DNA of 64,000 nt from Osedax fenrisi (Eukaryota; Annelida; Polychaeta; Sabellida; Siboglinidae): contig OZ025241.1 of assembly GCA_964019155.1 (NCBI GenBank), forward strand, positions 5,764,793 to 5,828,792, given 5' to 3'. The first letter of the stretch is position 1. Each line of letters starts with the position of its first letter. Under the pieces are notes generated by a model. It was not told the origin of the DNA and searched no databases. It saw nothing but the letters and a program-made list of their open reading frames with translations. Positions 1 to 12,484 of this stretch are shown here, in pieces. The position numbers and the translations under genes were made by a program.

Positions 1-1014
1 AGATTCCCATACATCATCTTTATAACGAATAACATTGGTATTACAGCCATAACTACTACATCCACTAATTACATAAATGTTATTATTATCAACAACTGTG
101 GCATGATTACATACAATGTATGGTAATGTTGGACCTGATGACCATGTATCAGTACTAGTGTTATAAATCATTACTTTATCTGTTTTACATTCAGTATCAA
201 TATATGCACCACCTATAGTAATTAGATTACCATCACACATTTCATTAATGGTAGGAGGAAATTCTTCATTAAATAAATAATCATTAGGGTAATGGCAGTT
301 AGTTATAATATTAGTGTGCTTATTATATTTAAACATTTTACCTATACTACTGCATAATATATACAAGTTATTAGATTTTGTATAAATAACATTACTTACA
401 CTACCAAATTCATGTTTAATTAACGCATTATTGTTTTGTATGTCATAAATGCCATCTGGGCATACTTTGTATAATGAATGTATATTACATTGTACATTAT
501 TAAAATTATGTTGATTACCATACATATTTAATAAATCTAATGTATCAGCATTATTATGTATGCTAACTCTAACTGAAATATTAATATTGATATCTTTAAT
601 TATTTTATCTAGATCAATATTACCAGTATCTATAAATTTATTAGCTAGCATTAATTTATTACTACACAAATGTACAGTGACAAATTTAAATAATTCTTCT
701 GCATACTTCATTCTATTATTTAAATCATATTGCAGCCACATTGTCAATGCTTTAACAATAGTATATGCATCTTCTATTGTAAATACATGTTCATTTAAGG
801 ATATTTTCAAATCTTCAAAAGTATATTTTAAAAATATATACTTTTCTATAGAGTTATTAAATATGGATTCTAATTTATTCTTAATGATACTTATATAATC
901 TTCTACTTTTAATGATAATTCGTATTTATAAATAAGTTCCAGTAGACTACTTTCGGGATTTTCAGTTAAATATTCAGTAATGAATGCATCACAGAGTCCT
1001 GATAATTCTTGTAT
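1..1014 (-). CDS. kelch gene exon 3 (BACK domain and first kelch blades), runs off the left edge
   Basis: 338 uninterrupted codons starting IQELSGLCDAFITEYL, the usual BTB-to-BACK junction ('L q...v...C..fl'). The middle has the BACK-type run ending in an 'A..L....T.WLQYDL..R' segment. The C-terminal part has kelch hallmarks: ITIGGAYID, then DTWSSGPTLP, then a second blade with VISG and DDVWES. There is no stop before base 1. This ORF is easy to overlook because it has no end inside the window. Confidence 0.9.
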   Translation of the reverse strand, partial: MQELSGLCDAFITEYLTENPESSLLELIYKYELSLKVEDYISIIKNKLESIFNNSIEKYIFLKYTFEDLKISLNEHVFTIEDAYTIVKALTMWLQYDLNNRMKYAEELFKFVTVHLCSNKLMLANKFIDTGNIDLDKIIKDININISVRVSIHNNADTLDLLNMYGNQHNFNNVQCNIHSLYKVCPDGIYDIQNNNALIKHEFGSVSNVIYTKSNNLYILCSSIGKMFKYNKHTNIITNCHYPNDYLFNEEFPPTINEMCDGNLITIGGAYIDTECKTDKVMIYNTSTDTWSSGPTLPYIVCNHATVVDNNNIYVISGCSSYGCNTNVIRYKDDVWES

Positions 1015-2231
1015 CTGATAAAATTAATATTTATATTAATAATATATATTATTTTATATTTAAATATATTTAAATACAAAATAAATTATAATTTAAAGTA
1101 TATAATTTGTTGAATATAAAATAACTATAATTCTCCAAAGGGGTAGAGCTTAACTGATAACTAAAGTGAATATTAAAAATGTAGACATATTTAAATATGA
1201 TATAAATAATATAAAAAATTATATTAAAATAAATATGTGTAATGTATATATGTATATATGTATATATGATATGTATCTTAATACAAGTATATATCAAATT
1301 AATAATATATAGTTCTTAAATAGTTATAATTTCAGTATAATATTATACTATATATATATGTGTTTATGAGTGTGTTTATTGTATTTGTTATATTTAATTA
1401 TTAAAATATCTGTCTCAGTTTATATACATTTAAGGGGTTGTTTTGAAATTCAATGTAAAAAGATAGGAATTTAAATAAAAATGTAATTGACAATAATTTT
1501 AAAATTATTAAGATATTACAATTCTGTAAAATGCATATTGAAGGGAGGACTGCTCTGTATAGTTTGGTATAGCATACTGAAAAAATAGTATACATTTAAG
1601 AGCTTGTTTTGAAATTCAATGTAAAAATATAGGAATTAAAAAAAAAAATTAATTGACAATAATTTTAAAATTATTAAGATATTACAATTCTGTAAAATGC
1701 ATATTGAAGGGAGGACTGCTCTGTATAGTTTGGTATAGCATACTGAAAAAATATTATATATTTTTGGAAATACAAATCATCTAATAATGGTTACATTTTA
1801 GTTCATTTTTTTATTTATTTTTAAATTATATTTTATATATGATATAATACAAATAATTGTATGATCAGTCAATAAACACATACCTAATATATTCTGAACA
1901 TTTTATCAATATTTGAGCATTATTTACATAGTTATTGAATTTTTTAAGAATGAAATTATTATAAAATAATTAATCTGAGTAAATCAAGTTTGAAAATGAC
2001 GTATATTTTTTATTAAAATACAAAGCTTATTTTAATAAAAAGAGTATAATATATGCGTTTTTATGTTTATTATACAAATATTAAATGTATATGATGTATA
2101 CATCATGTATATGTATATTATGCATAGTTATGATAATAATCCACAATATGATATGTATACATAATATATATATATTATATATATTTTATATTAAATAAAA
2201 ATTGATATGTATATTATAGTAATCCTCATTA

Positions 2232-2306
<75 letters not shown>

Positions 2307-5300
2307 TATATATATATATATATAAAAAATAGGTCGTGTTTTAAAACCTTTATTTTGATATTTGATTAATCGTTTTGAGCTATAATATGTTAATGTCTAA
2401 ATTAAAATTAACATATTATAGCTATTAACATTTTATAGCTATAAACATATTAACATTAACTAAATTATTTCATATTTAAAATATTTTTTTTAACTTTTTT
2501 TTCAAAAACGATTGTATCCCCTTATTTTATTTATCAAAATTGTATAATGATATGTGGAATTCTGATTCTAAATCATGTCATAAAATATATTTACAAAATA
2601 TTCTTTAAATTTATTGATTTTTATTAATTTATTAATATCATTTATAATAAAAAATATATTTATTTAAAAACTAATGATTTGCAAGTTATTAAACAAATAC
2701 TACCACCTAAGTACATTATATTATCATATATCATTAATATAAATCAGGGTTGCTGGTTTTTTCAATATAAACAAGTATAAATTATAATTTTTGTATTACA
2801 AAAAATTAACTAAATTGTATTATTTCATTATAATTTTTAAATATATAGACATCACATAATGGAAAAGTTGGAATCGTAGAATATATTATTTTTGATTGTT
2901 ACAAGTATATTGTATATATTAAAAAAAAAAATTAAATATTATCAAACCTATCAAATATTATTTAATAATATTATATTATTAACATATAGGGGAAAGTCCC
3001 CGATTACCGACCCCCTCATAATACCGACCCCCTCTCGTATCTCAGTAAATATAAGAGTTATCAAAAAATTATATATACATGAACTGTTAGTAATTTAATG
3101 ATAAATATGAATAAGTATTTTGTTTAAAAAAATATGTAATCCTACAATTGTTATTTGATAAAATGTAATATTATGTTTTTACTTTTTAAATAGTTGAATA
3201 ATAACTTTTTTTAAATCATTGTAAATTCTTTATTAATTAAAAGAAAACTTAATACTGCACATTATATTGTAGATCAATAAAATGTTTATAACTATTATAA
3301 AAATAATTTAATATATCTTAATTATAGCAACCCATATGCTTGTCCTATTACCGACCCCCTAAATTACCCTAATACCGACCACATGTGATTTATAATATCC
3401 AATCAAAATAGATCCGTATTTTACTTTACATAATACATATGTCGTAAGTTGTTTGTGTGTCATTTATATAGATTTCGGATTCATGATTCCAGCTGATACA
3501 TACTGATTAATAAATAAATATAAAATAATAATATACAATATTTTAATATAATTACTATAAAGTTTAAATGTAAATTTAATATTACTATTAAAACATAAAT
3601 TCAGTAAAAAATAAATTACGTGCATGTTATAATTAATTATATTTATGTATATATACTATTTGTATTGGATATTATAATACTAAAATTATTTGTAGGGGAT
3701 ACCAAGATTATTTTAGGGGGTCTGTAATAGGAGAATGGGGTCGGTATTAGGAATAGGTATCCGATTACTGACACCCCTGTTTGTTCTTGTAATTATAATA
3801 ATATCAAAAATTTAAAATAGCCACATTATTCATTGCCACAATATTACTCAAATTACAAAATTTCAAATAAATATATTTAATATTGAATAAGTTATTACAA
3901 CTAATCATTTAAGGGTCGGTAATCGGAGACTTTCCCCTAATAAAATAGATTATTTATCTAAATTTAATCAAAGGGGCTTTAATGATATAATACAATACTT
4001 AAATAATTTATTTAAATAAGTATATATCATTTTACAACCTTTAATTGATTTAATAAGTAGATAATATCTACTAGATATCATTATAAAACCTAACATTTTG
4101 TAAATCTAAATATAAAATTTGTATGATGAATACTTTTCATTGACAAATATTATTCCATATTTGGAATGTGTATACACATTATTTATATATCGCAATGTAA
4201 AATTAACATTAATTATTATTCAAAATTAATATAATTTTAATAAGTTCTTCCTTTAAAAACCATTATTGTGAAATAATTATAAATGAATAGATATCATTTG
4301 TATTGCTATTTAAATAAAAATATAATATCAAATGTAATCATATTATATAATTACATTTTATATTATATTGTTGATTCATATGTATAACATTTATATAATA
4401 TTATAATAATATATTTGTTAATAATAAAAATAATTTGTTTTGAAAATATAATTTTAAATCATAAAATATTATGATAAATGGATGTAGTATATTATGTTAG
4501 GATAAGTTACAATATACTAAAGTAGTACTTTACTTTATATTATTTAGTAAAATTATTAAGTTTGGTAATATTTGGCTATCACATATAACTAACTATTATT
4601 AATAATAATGTATTACGATAAAAACGATATATTTTTACATTTCAATATATAAACAAATTGTTTATTAAAACAATTCATAATTGGAATATTCTGCCTAATG
4701 GTGGCGTAATTAAATTATTAATCACATAATCATTGTATCGTAGGCATGTAAGTGTAATTATAAAAAAGTGTTAAAAACCATAAAAACCATAACAAAAACA
4801 ATCGTTTTTTCAACTTGAAAAAAACGTAAAAACCTACATTAAAAAACCATTTTAAAAAACCAATTTTAAAAAAACAATCAACCGTGATATAAACATTTTA
4901 AATATTTCACTAAAGTCATAATTTAGATTATTAGTCGGTGTATGTATGTATGAAATATTACAAGCTAACATTTCATATAGAGTTATCTCAGAAAACTAAC
5001 ATATTATAAAGCATGCGTGTTAACACATTACACACCTACTACACGGTATCTACAGAGACTTCGGTATGGTGACTATGTCTGTGTGTGTATGGAGGTAAGT
5101 AAATGCAGTCAGACTGTTAATATCTGATACATGTTCACGGTTATTTAATCTAGTTTCAGTTATTAGAGCTCAGTTTTAGTTACAGTCAGTCAGTTACTTA
5201 AATTATACTAAAAAACAATGCTTGTAGGTTGTATATTACATAATGATATTTACATTTTGTCTGTTAATGAATTTACAATCTTATACGTGAGTGTATTTAT

Positions 5301-7148
5301 GAAATTGTGTGAATACATCTAAAACACTATGTTGTATATATTATTATCTTTTAAACACACACACACAAATTAAAAAAATTAAAACCCAAATTACAGTACT
5401 TAACTTAAACACTATACTTAAACAACTATTAAATCAACATGCACCATTGAAAACAAACTACTTGACTCTACATAATGAAACTCCATGGTTTAACCCCAAA
5501 TTAAATAATTTAAAAGTTTTATTTAGAAAATCATGTAGACTTTTTACGAAATCACCATCACAATCAAATCTAATTGACCTACGAAAAAATAGATATATAT
5601 ACAGGAATGAATTGAAATCTACAAAAAACAGACTACTTTACTGACAAAATAAATGATTGTTCACACGACTATAAACGACTCTACTCAATAACTAAGACCC
5701 TCTTAGGAAAAAATAAAAATTCTACGCTCCCACATTTTCCCGATGATCAACTATGTAAGAAATTTGTAGAATATTTTAAAGACAAAATTAACACCATTTG
5801 TAATAGACTCTCTTGTACATTTGACCCTCTTTATAATGCACCCCAAATATTACCATGCACTTCGACACTAACACATTTTACTGTACCTACTAATACTGCA
5901 ATCTACAATTATATTGTCACTGATAGATGCTCTTCACCACACGACCCAATTCCTCTATACTTAATAAAAAAACTAGCAACAACTCTGACTTTAACTTACA
6001 AAAATATAATTGATGACTCACTTATAACAGGAACTATTCCAAATTTACTAAAAAACGCAATAATTACGCCACTAATAAAAAAAACTAATCTTGACTCTTC
6101 TGAATTCTCAAACTACAGACCTATATCTCAACTACCTCTACTAACTAAAATTCTTGAAAAAACTGTATATACTCAACTTTCACACTACTTAACTGAAAAT
6201 ATGTTGATGGACATACGACAAAATGCATTCCGTAAACTACATAGTACTGAAACTACAGTACTCTCCCTTTTTTACGACTTATATAACTCACTAGATACTG
6301 GACAACCAATACAGCTAATACTACTTGACTTATATTCTGCATTCGACACCCTTAAACATGACATACTGCTAGAAAGACTTAGAAACATAGGAATAAAAGA
6401 TGTAACTATGGAATGGTTTTCTAATTTTATTAAAGATATAAATTATTCCATTAAAATAAGAAATAATTACTCTAAATCATATACCATCGATCACGGTGTT
6501 CCTCAAGGTTCAATACTTTCCCCAATTCTCTTCTCTATATTTCTTATTCCATTAGAAACAATTATGAAACGTTATCCATCTATTACTTACAACTTATACG
6601 CAGACGACATAGAACTACACTCAACGATAACAAACTCTACCCAACTACAAGACTGTTTAAACGAACTACAAAACTGGCTAACAAATAATAACCTACAACT
6701 AAACCACAATAAAACTGAACTATTAAATATAACTAATGACCCAAATACTTACTTCCCTGACATTATTATTAATCAACACAAAATCATTCCCACCAATTCT
6801 GTTAAATACTTAGGCGTCAACTTCAATAATAAACTTAATCTAGATAAACATTACAGCTTACTTACTCAATATACGACTGCACAGCTATTCAGTATTAAAA
6901 AAATACGACCATACTTAAATAGAAATACTACAAAACTACTGACTCAGACTCTCATACTTACAAGACTACAATACTGCAACTCACTATTCACAGGAACTGA
7001 AAAACTGAAAATAGACAAACTAGACAAAATAATTAACCGCTCAATTAGAAATATATACCGACTACAGAAGACTGACTATACAACTAGCATTACTGACTTA
7101 CGTAAAAAACTTAACTGGCTAAACACTGCAACAACAACAACAACAACA

Positions 7149-7211
<63 letters not shown>

Positions 7212-7931
7212 CAGGGATGGAATCAAATACATAAATTTGTGTTTGTAAAAAAAATGTATTTGTACTTGTATGTTATTGCTACTTTTAGTATATTTTATTA
7301 AATACACCATCACATGCACTATTTAAATATATATATATATATATATTAAATAGAAAACATATTTAAAATAACATTTTAAAGAGTTAGTACATTTATGAGT
7401 GTAAACATTAACAGTATATTAACATTTAAATTTTATAATGAAAATATTTTAAGTTTCAAAAGAATAATATTACTTTATAATATATAAAATAAATTAAAAT
7501 ATAATAAAAATATAATAAAGAATTTGGGGTACAATTAATAATGGATGAGGTCATTCTGGACATATAGCAAAGTAATTTGTTATGACTTGCAATGTAATTT
7601 GATATGATTTTAAAGTATTGATAAATAAAATTATGTATTATATATACTTATTTATACAGTATATATCAATATAATAATATTAACCACTATTAAGGGGCAG
7701 CGAAAATACTTCGTTTTTATTTTTAAATATATAAATTTAGTTTATTATTAATATAAAAGTATATAGGTAAATTAAAGTATAATAAATTTGAATTTTAAAA
7801 CAACAGTTCGTGAAAAAAATATACTTATTATTATTATTCAAAATATATAAATAATACTTTAGGTTGCTATATCCCATAACATTGTATTATATTTTCCTCT
7901 CAATTTCGAACCCTTTAATAAATTAGACTGA

Positions 7932-7965
<34 letters not shown>

Positions 7966-9819
7966 TATTTCTAATAATACAAAATAGATAATTAAAATAT
8001 TTGCATAAATCCTAAAGGTATAATATTGCATAATATCATACAAATATATATATATTTGAATTATAAATATTGTTATTAGTAAAATGCAGTATATACTCGT
8101 GTTCTTCATCTTACCATGATCTAACACTATCGACACTATAAATATGAATACTATCTACATAATAATAATAATAAAATTAACAAATTAAATTAAATCTTAA
8201 GAGAGATGATGCGATTATAGTAAATCCATTTACCCTATCTTTTACATGTAAAGTGAACAAGGTTTCGCTGTCCCTTAATTTATTAGATCGGTAAATATGA
8301 ATATGATATGTATTTCAGTTTATATAGGCGTCGTTTACGAAGTAATTTGGGAGGACGTGTGCAGTAATATTAGATAACTTTATGTAATAGACTTGATATA
8401 ATGATAATAATTATTATTTATAGTAATAATATTATTAATAAACGTGTATAGATTGATATATGTTATGATGCTATATTTGAAATAATAAATGTATATTATT
8501 TTTCTAAATGCATAATATCAGAGATGAGTGAGATATATTAAAAAATACTATAATCGTACATTATACTTAAATATGTTAACAGTGTAATATGCTTAAACTT
8601 ATAATATTTCTATATTGTTATATAGTTATTATTAATGTAATGAGAATGATCATATATCATATGATATTAAATAAGGTTTCATTCAAGATCTACTTTATTT
8701 ATTGTATTTTAAATAATATATTATGAAGATAAGTCAAGAACTGAATGTAGGTTAATTCTATTAGTAAATCTATCTATACATATGTATTAATAATTGTATT
8801 ATTATAATTACATTATTTAAAGTATATCACTTAAAGTCTTCCCAGGTTACTTCACTATTCATTCCAAACTATTGTATTCTAAATTACTTATATTCCAATT
8901 GGTACTTATTTTTTTTTAATTTATATTTTATAATATACTTGTCCCCATCCCTGATATATATATATAAAATATAATTTTAAAATTATAATTATAAGTATCC
9001 AGCTAAAAGTGTTTACATCCCCATTAAAGTCACACATTTAGAATGTATATTAATGAAATACTATAGCTATGCAATAATTACAACTATATAAATAATATAA
9101 TGATATCTATATGCATGATATACACATTTCATATGATTTATAATACATAGTATTGCCATAGAAGGATTAGTATAGGGGGGAAAATAAACAAAGTTATATT
9201 TATAATATAATGTTATATACTTACAGATTATTATTGATACATTTATTATGATAGAATACATATACAAACATATTGATTACTTATGATTTATTAACTGTAG
9301 AGTACTTAATCATGTGCATGAAGTTATTTAGTAACGCTTTAATAAACTATAATGTCTTATTATATCAGTATTTGATTTTATATAAAAGTATTTATAGAAA
9401 TATAAACAAATATATTATATAATGTATATTAGCACTATATAATTAGAGACGAACCTGAAGATAATTTGAAATTTCTATAAGATCCGATATATTATCAAGA
9501 GATAATATAATATCTCCGGAATAAATGTAGTTAATGAGTTCGCGGAATGATTTCTTATTAAAATTAAAGTTAACTTGATTGTTTCTCGTTTCAATGACAT
9601 CATTTGATAAGAGAGCTTTGAAGTAGTGACTTTCATATGCAATCACTATTTTATGTACCTAAAATAATGAATATATAGAATATATTGATGCATATATATG
9701 AATATGTGTGTGTGTATGTGTATAGGATAAACTTGAAAACTGGTGGTCCGTAAATAGCCGTAATCTTGTGATATTTTTACTCAATTATTTATTTATGCTA
9801 TTCAAATATTAATTAATAT

Positions 9820-9893
<74 letters not shown>

Positions 9894-9996
9894 TACATAA
9901 ACTAAACACTCTATATGTTGGCTAGACAAAATTACTTTATTTTAAATAATATAATAACTTACTATGAAATTATATAAGTATAATGTATTAATTAAT

Positions 9997-10069
<73 letters not shown>

Positions 10070-10312
10070 GTTCATATTATGTGATATTCTAATAAATTAT
10101 AGATTATTTAAATAATATCAATTAAAAATATTGTTAAAATAATTTGGAAAATAAAATAACCAGTACAAATTTGTTATTTAAATATATTTCACATGACAAA
10201 TATAGGAGCGTTTAATTATATTATAAATACATTTTTATACATGATATATGTATCTTAATACATGATACTACTTTTGAAAGTAACGGAAAATCAACATATT
10301 TTTATTTAGGAT

Positions 10313-10406
<94 letters not shown>

Positions 10407-10553
10407 TACATATAATTTATTAAACATAATCATACGTATGACTATATTTACCTTGTATATGTCATCATCATTATTAATAGTAAAATCTGTCATAAATTCT
10501 TCTTTCCGTGAAATATCCAAATATGAAAATATATTTTCTTTATATGTTGACAT
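1..10553 (-). CDS. BTB-BACK-kelch (KLHL-type) protein, three exons seen, 3' end outside the window
   Basis: Gene span on the minus strand, exons 10553-10452, 9658-9455 and 1014-1 (continuing beyond base 1). The joined frame gives 440 codons without a stop. Seen: BTB core (residues about 15-102, with the conserved HK and YF..LL positions at the start of exon 2), BACK domain (about 103-215), then kelch blades with a GG pair at 370-371 and tryptophans at 393 and 438. Both introns are GT-AG and fall between codons. Known for the family: KLHL proteins act as substrate adaptors of Cullin-3 ubiquitin ligases through BTB and BACK, while the kelch propeller binds the substrate. Whether this copy does so is inference. 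Complete KLHL proteins are usually 550-650 residues, so one or two blades-worth of exon should lie to the left. No stop or frameshift was found, so it looks functional rather than a relic. Confidence 0.85.
1427..1758. repeat. tandem duplication, 166-bp unit, two copies
   Basis: 1427-1592 and 1593-1758 are near-identical. Both contain the block 'gaagggaggactgctctgta', and they differ mainly in an A-run. The duplication lies inside kelch intron 2. Confidence 0.85.
2234..2323. repeat. (TA)n microsatellite
   Basis: About 90 bases of nearly pure TA with one AAAA interruption. Alternating TA tracts recur throughout the window. Confidence 0.9.
2989..3937. mobile_element. MITE family A, copy 1 (TA-flanked, GGGG...CCCC termini)
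   Basis: 949 bp flanked by TA on both sides. Termini are inverted: GGGGAAAGTCCCCGATTACC at the left matches the reverse of the right end (GGGTCGGTAATCGGAGAC then TTTCCCC). Short repeats of the type (T/A)TACCGACCCC occur twice at the left end and again as a pair near 3349-3380. The complementary form (GGGGTCGGTAT) occurs near 3714-3750 and at the right end. There is no ORF. The TA target and size suggest a non-autonomous Tc1/mariner-like element, but the superfamily is inference. A second copy lies at 49973-50931. Confidence 0.8.
3938..5294. other. AT-rich intronic sequence, no feature recognised
   Basis: Simple AT-rich sequence, with a somewhat less AT-rich patch at about 5000-5200. No coding frame, RNA gene or inverted repeat was recognised. 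Confidence 0.5.
5309..5644 (+). pseudogene. ORF2 linker fragment of the L2/CR1-like element
   Basis: Contains the 'TPWFNPKLNNLK' type linker typical just upstream of the LINE reverse transcriptase. The frame ends at TGA (5641). A shift at the six-A run 5623-5628 would carry it into the reverse-transcriptase frame, so one small indel separates the two parts. Confidence 0.7.
5628..7122 (+). pseudogene. reverse transcriptase domain of the L2/CR1-like element
   Basis: One open frame of about 500 codons with no internal ATG until 6201. Motifs in order: NYRPIS near 6110, STETTVLSLF near 6240, LLDLYSAFDT (first catalytic Asp) near 6325, HGVPQGSILSP near 6490, YADD (catalytic Asp pair) near 6597, NHNKTELL near 6705, VKYLGV near 6800. 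Coding then runs into CAA repeats at about 7122, where the family's C-terminus is lost. In the living element it would copy element RNA at a nicked chromosomal target. The catalytic residues are intact, but the element is truncated and frameshifted and so non-mobile. Confidence 0.85.
7122..7205. repeat. compound microsatellite (CAA)n(CA)n(TA)n
   Basis: Starts at the broken 3' end of the L2-like ORF and passes from ACA triplets to AC dinucleotides to TA dinucleotides. Confidence 0.9.
7206..9454. other. AT-rich intronic sequence with short (TA)n tracts, no gene seen
   Basis: Includes TA tracts near 7326 and 7933. Short frames here are low-complexity. No protein motif or RNA gene was recognised. 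Confidence 0.5.
9455..9658 (-). CDS. kelch gene exon 2 (BTB core)
   Basis: 68 codons in phase 0 at both ends. It opens VHKIVIAYESHYFKALL, which matches the BTB pattern 'HK.vLa..S.yF..m', and continues with ELINYIYSGDIILSLDNI, matching 'll.yiYtg.i.l...nv'. The donor is CAG|GTTCGT at 9454. The frame runs only a few codons into the intron, which supports the splice site. Confidence 0.85.
9659..10451 (-). other. kelch gene intron 1
   Basis: 793-bp GT-AG intron (donor GTAAAT, acceptor ATTATTTTAG). It holds three long (TA)n tracts at about 9825-9890, 9999-10060 and 10319-10397 and no coding sequence. Length differences between alleles are likely here. Confidence 0.75.
9825..9890. repeat. (TA)n microsatellite in kelch intron 1
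   Basis: Near-pure TA tract. Companion tracts lie at 9999-10060 and 10319-10397. Confidence 0.9.
10452..10553 (-). CDS. kelch gene exon 1 (start codon, N-terminus of BTB)
   Basis: 34 codons from the ATG at 10553, beginning MSTYKENIFSYLDISRKEEF. The exon ends ...CAAG, followed by the donor GTAAAT at 10451. The ATG is chosen because it is the only one upstream that keeps frame with the BTB core in exon 2. The N-terminus is short for a KLHL protein, and a non-coding or additional upstream exon cannot be excluded. Confidence 0.75.
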
Positions 10554-11563
10554 CTGATTTAATATTCATTATTAATCACAAATATATTTTAAATCATTAT
10601 AAATGTAATAATGTATATTTAAAGAATGATATACATAATTACAAAATAATTATTTTTATAAATAACGACTAGATCTATATGATTATATAAAGTGTTTATC
10701 ACATATTTTATATATACACTATAATACAATATATTAATACAAATATATTATTACAGCAATGCATATAAGTTATTAAATATAAAAACAATAAGGATCGGGA
10801 TCGGATAAGGTACTAAGGAACAATATTGGGATCGGTATTGGATCGAGATTAGCAACGAATAAGAGGAAAGGATCGGAAATCAACTGTCCAACATAAAAGG
10901 AATGGTGTCCATTAATGGTGCCAAGTATTTTGATACTTTGTAATTTGGAAAAATTTGTAATGTGCCGAATTCCTCCTGGTACCATTTATTTTAATCTAAT
11001 AACAGATATATATATATATATATTAAATGTACACTTGCCATTTAAATTTAAATATTTGGTACTATTTTTAAGTTGTTCGAAATCATTCTTAAAAAGGGTT
11101 CGGAGCTTTTTAACTCAAAAATGATAGAAAATACAGTTGGTCTGAGATTACTGGTAAATTTATATAATATAAATATATTATTTACAATGTTAATATAAAT
11201 AATATAAAAATAGTTTAATTTGAGCATTCTTTATATTTTAATAGAATATTTATAAGTAATAACAATTTTAAAAAATAAATAAATTTTTAATTATGATACA
11301 GTTATATAATGACAAAATGAAAATTGCGGTATATTAACTCACTCCATAGTCTAGCTCATTGTAATTCAATGATATTAAAACAATAGCTCAATAGATACAA
11401 TTTGATATGTTTCATATCGATATACATATATATAAATAAAATATATTTACATTTATGGTTTCATATATATATATATATAAAAATAATATAAAATATTATT
11501 TATTGTATGTATTCTCTATTTACTGCGGCATACAAGTATAATACATTATATATCTTGTTAATT

Positions 11564-11601
<38 letters not shown>

Positions 11602-12484
11602 ATGTATATTGATGTATGCCATTCTATACAACTTTAAATTTATCATATTGACACTATAAAACCATAGTATAATATCACAACTAATAGTATCTTATTCGTT
11701 ACTAATAATTAAACTATACAAAATATTAGCATAAAGGGAAATAATTGTAATATAGATATAATAATCAATCATTTATATAGAATTCTATATAGAAGTATAT
11801 GGATGGCAAACATTTTAAGTTATAAAATAGTAAAAGATATTTATAACTTACATTTAACCATCATATATAAAAATGTATACTATAAATTCTTAATATTAGG
11901 GGAAACACTACCTACATAATTTTAATGAAAATGAATATTATTTATAAAATAAGTTTTATAATCATTTATGTATTATTTCATGATAAGAATATACATAAAC
12001 TCGCTATATTTATGAGTATAAATTATGTTTTAATACACCTACTATTTTAAATAAATATTAATAATTGCGAATAATAATTAATTTAGGTGTAAATAAACAT
12101 TAATTAATAAACTTTATTATAAAGCTTTAATTATTATCGAGTATAGTACCAATTTCCAATCTGTAAATACTTTTAAAAATACTAATTTAACCTTATTTAT
12201 TTGATATATAATCATAATTATAACTTACTTATTTTGTAAAGTAAATAAAAATGTAATTTTTTTCTAATCTATACAAATTTCTATAATTTTCAATATATTT
12301 AGAAAATATTAAAATGCATAATAATTACGTTTTTGTTCAAATATAATCTAATAGTGATAATTTTATATGTATATATGTTTGTGTTCATTTTTTCATTTTT
12401 ATAACTGAATTACTCCTATTATAAAACCTAGAGTATATAATAAAAAATCGTTTCCATGATAGAATGATGTAATATTATTATATA
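10554..12484. other. sequence upstream of the kelch gene, no gene seen
   Basis: AT-rich. 10786-10885 has repeated GGATCGG words, resembling the sub-terminal part of a hAT-type relic, with no clear second end. Overlapping short frames on both strands around 10773-11124 have no recognisable domain. A kelch promoter should lie here, but no specific element stands out from the TA background. Confidence 0.4.

Larger units (their letters stand above)
5295..7122 (+). mobile_element. L2/CR1-like non-LTR retrotransposon fragment, 5'-truncated, frameshifted
   Basis: The relic keeps the linker between endonuclease and reverse transcriptase (5309-5644) and most of the reverse transcriptase (5628-7122). 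The endonuclease and ORF1 are absent, and the 3' end is replaced by a CAA/CA/TA microsatellite. It lies in antisense to the kelch gene inside intron 2. Family assignment rests on the NYRPIS, HGVPQGS and YADD motifs and the L2-like spacing. Confidence 0.8.
1015..9454 (-). other. kelch gene intron 2, large and transposon-filled
   Basis: About 8.4 kb between donor GTTCGT (9454) and acceptor TTTATCAG (1015). It holds a 166-bp tandem duplication (1427-1758), a (TA)n tract (2234-2323), a TA-flanked MITE (2989-3937), an L2/CR1-like retrotransposon relic in antisense to the gene (about 5295-7122), and a CAA/CA/TA microsatellite (7122-7205). The rest (1015-1426, 3940-5290, 7206-9454) is AT-rich sequence in which I see no gene. 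Confidence 0.75.

Noticed and set aside
5050..5105. Isolated exon ending ATGGAG|GTAAGTA on the plus strand
   Set aside because: A strong donor, but no acceptor-bounded frame or partner exon was found; a single consensus site is expected by chance.
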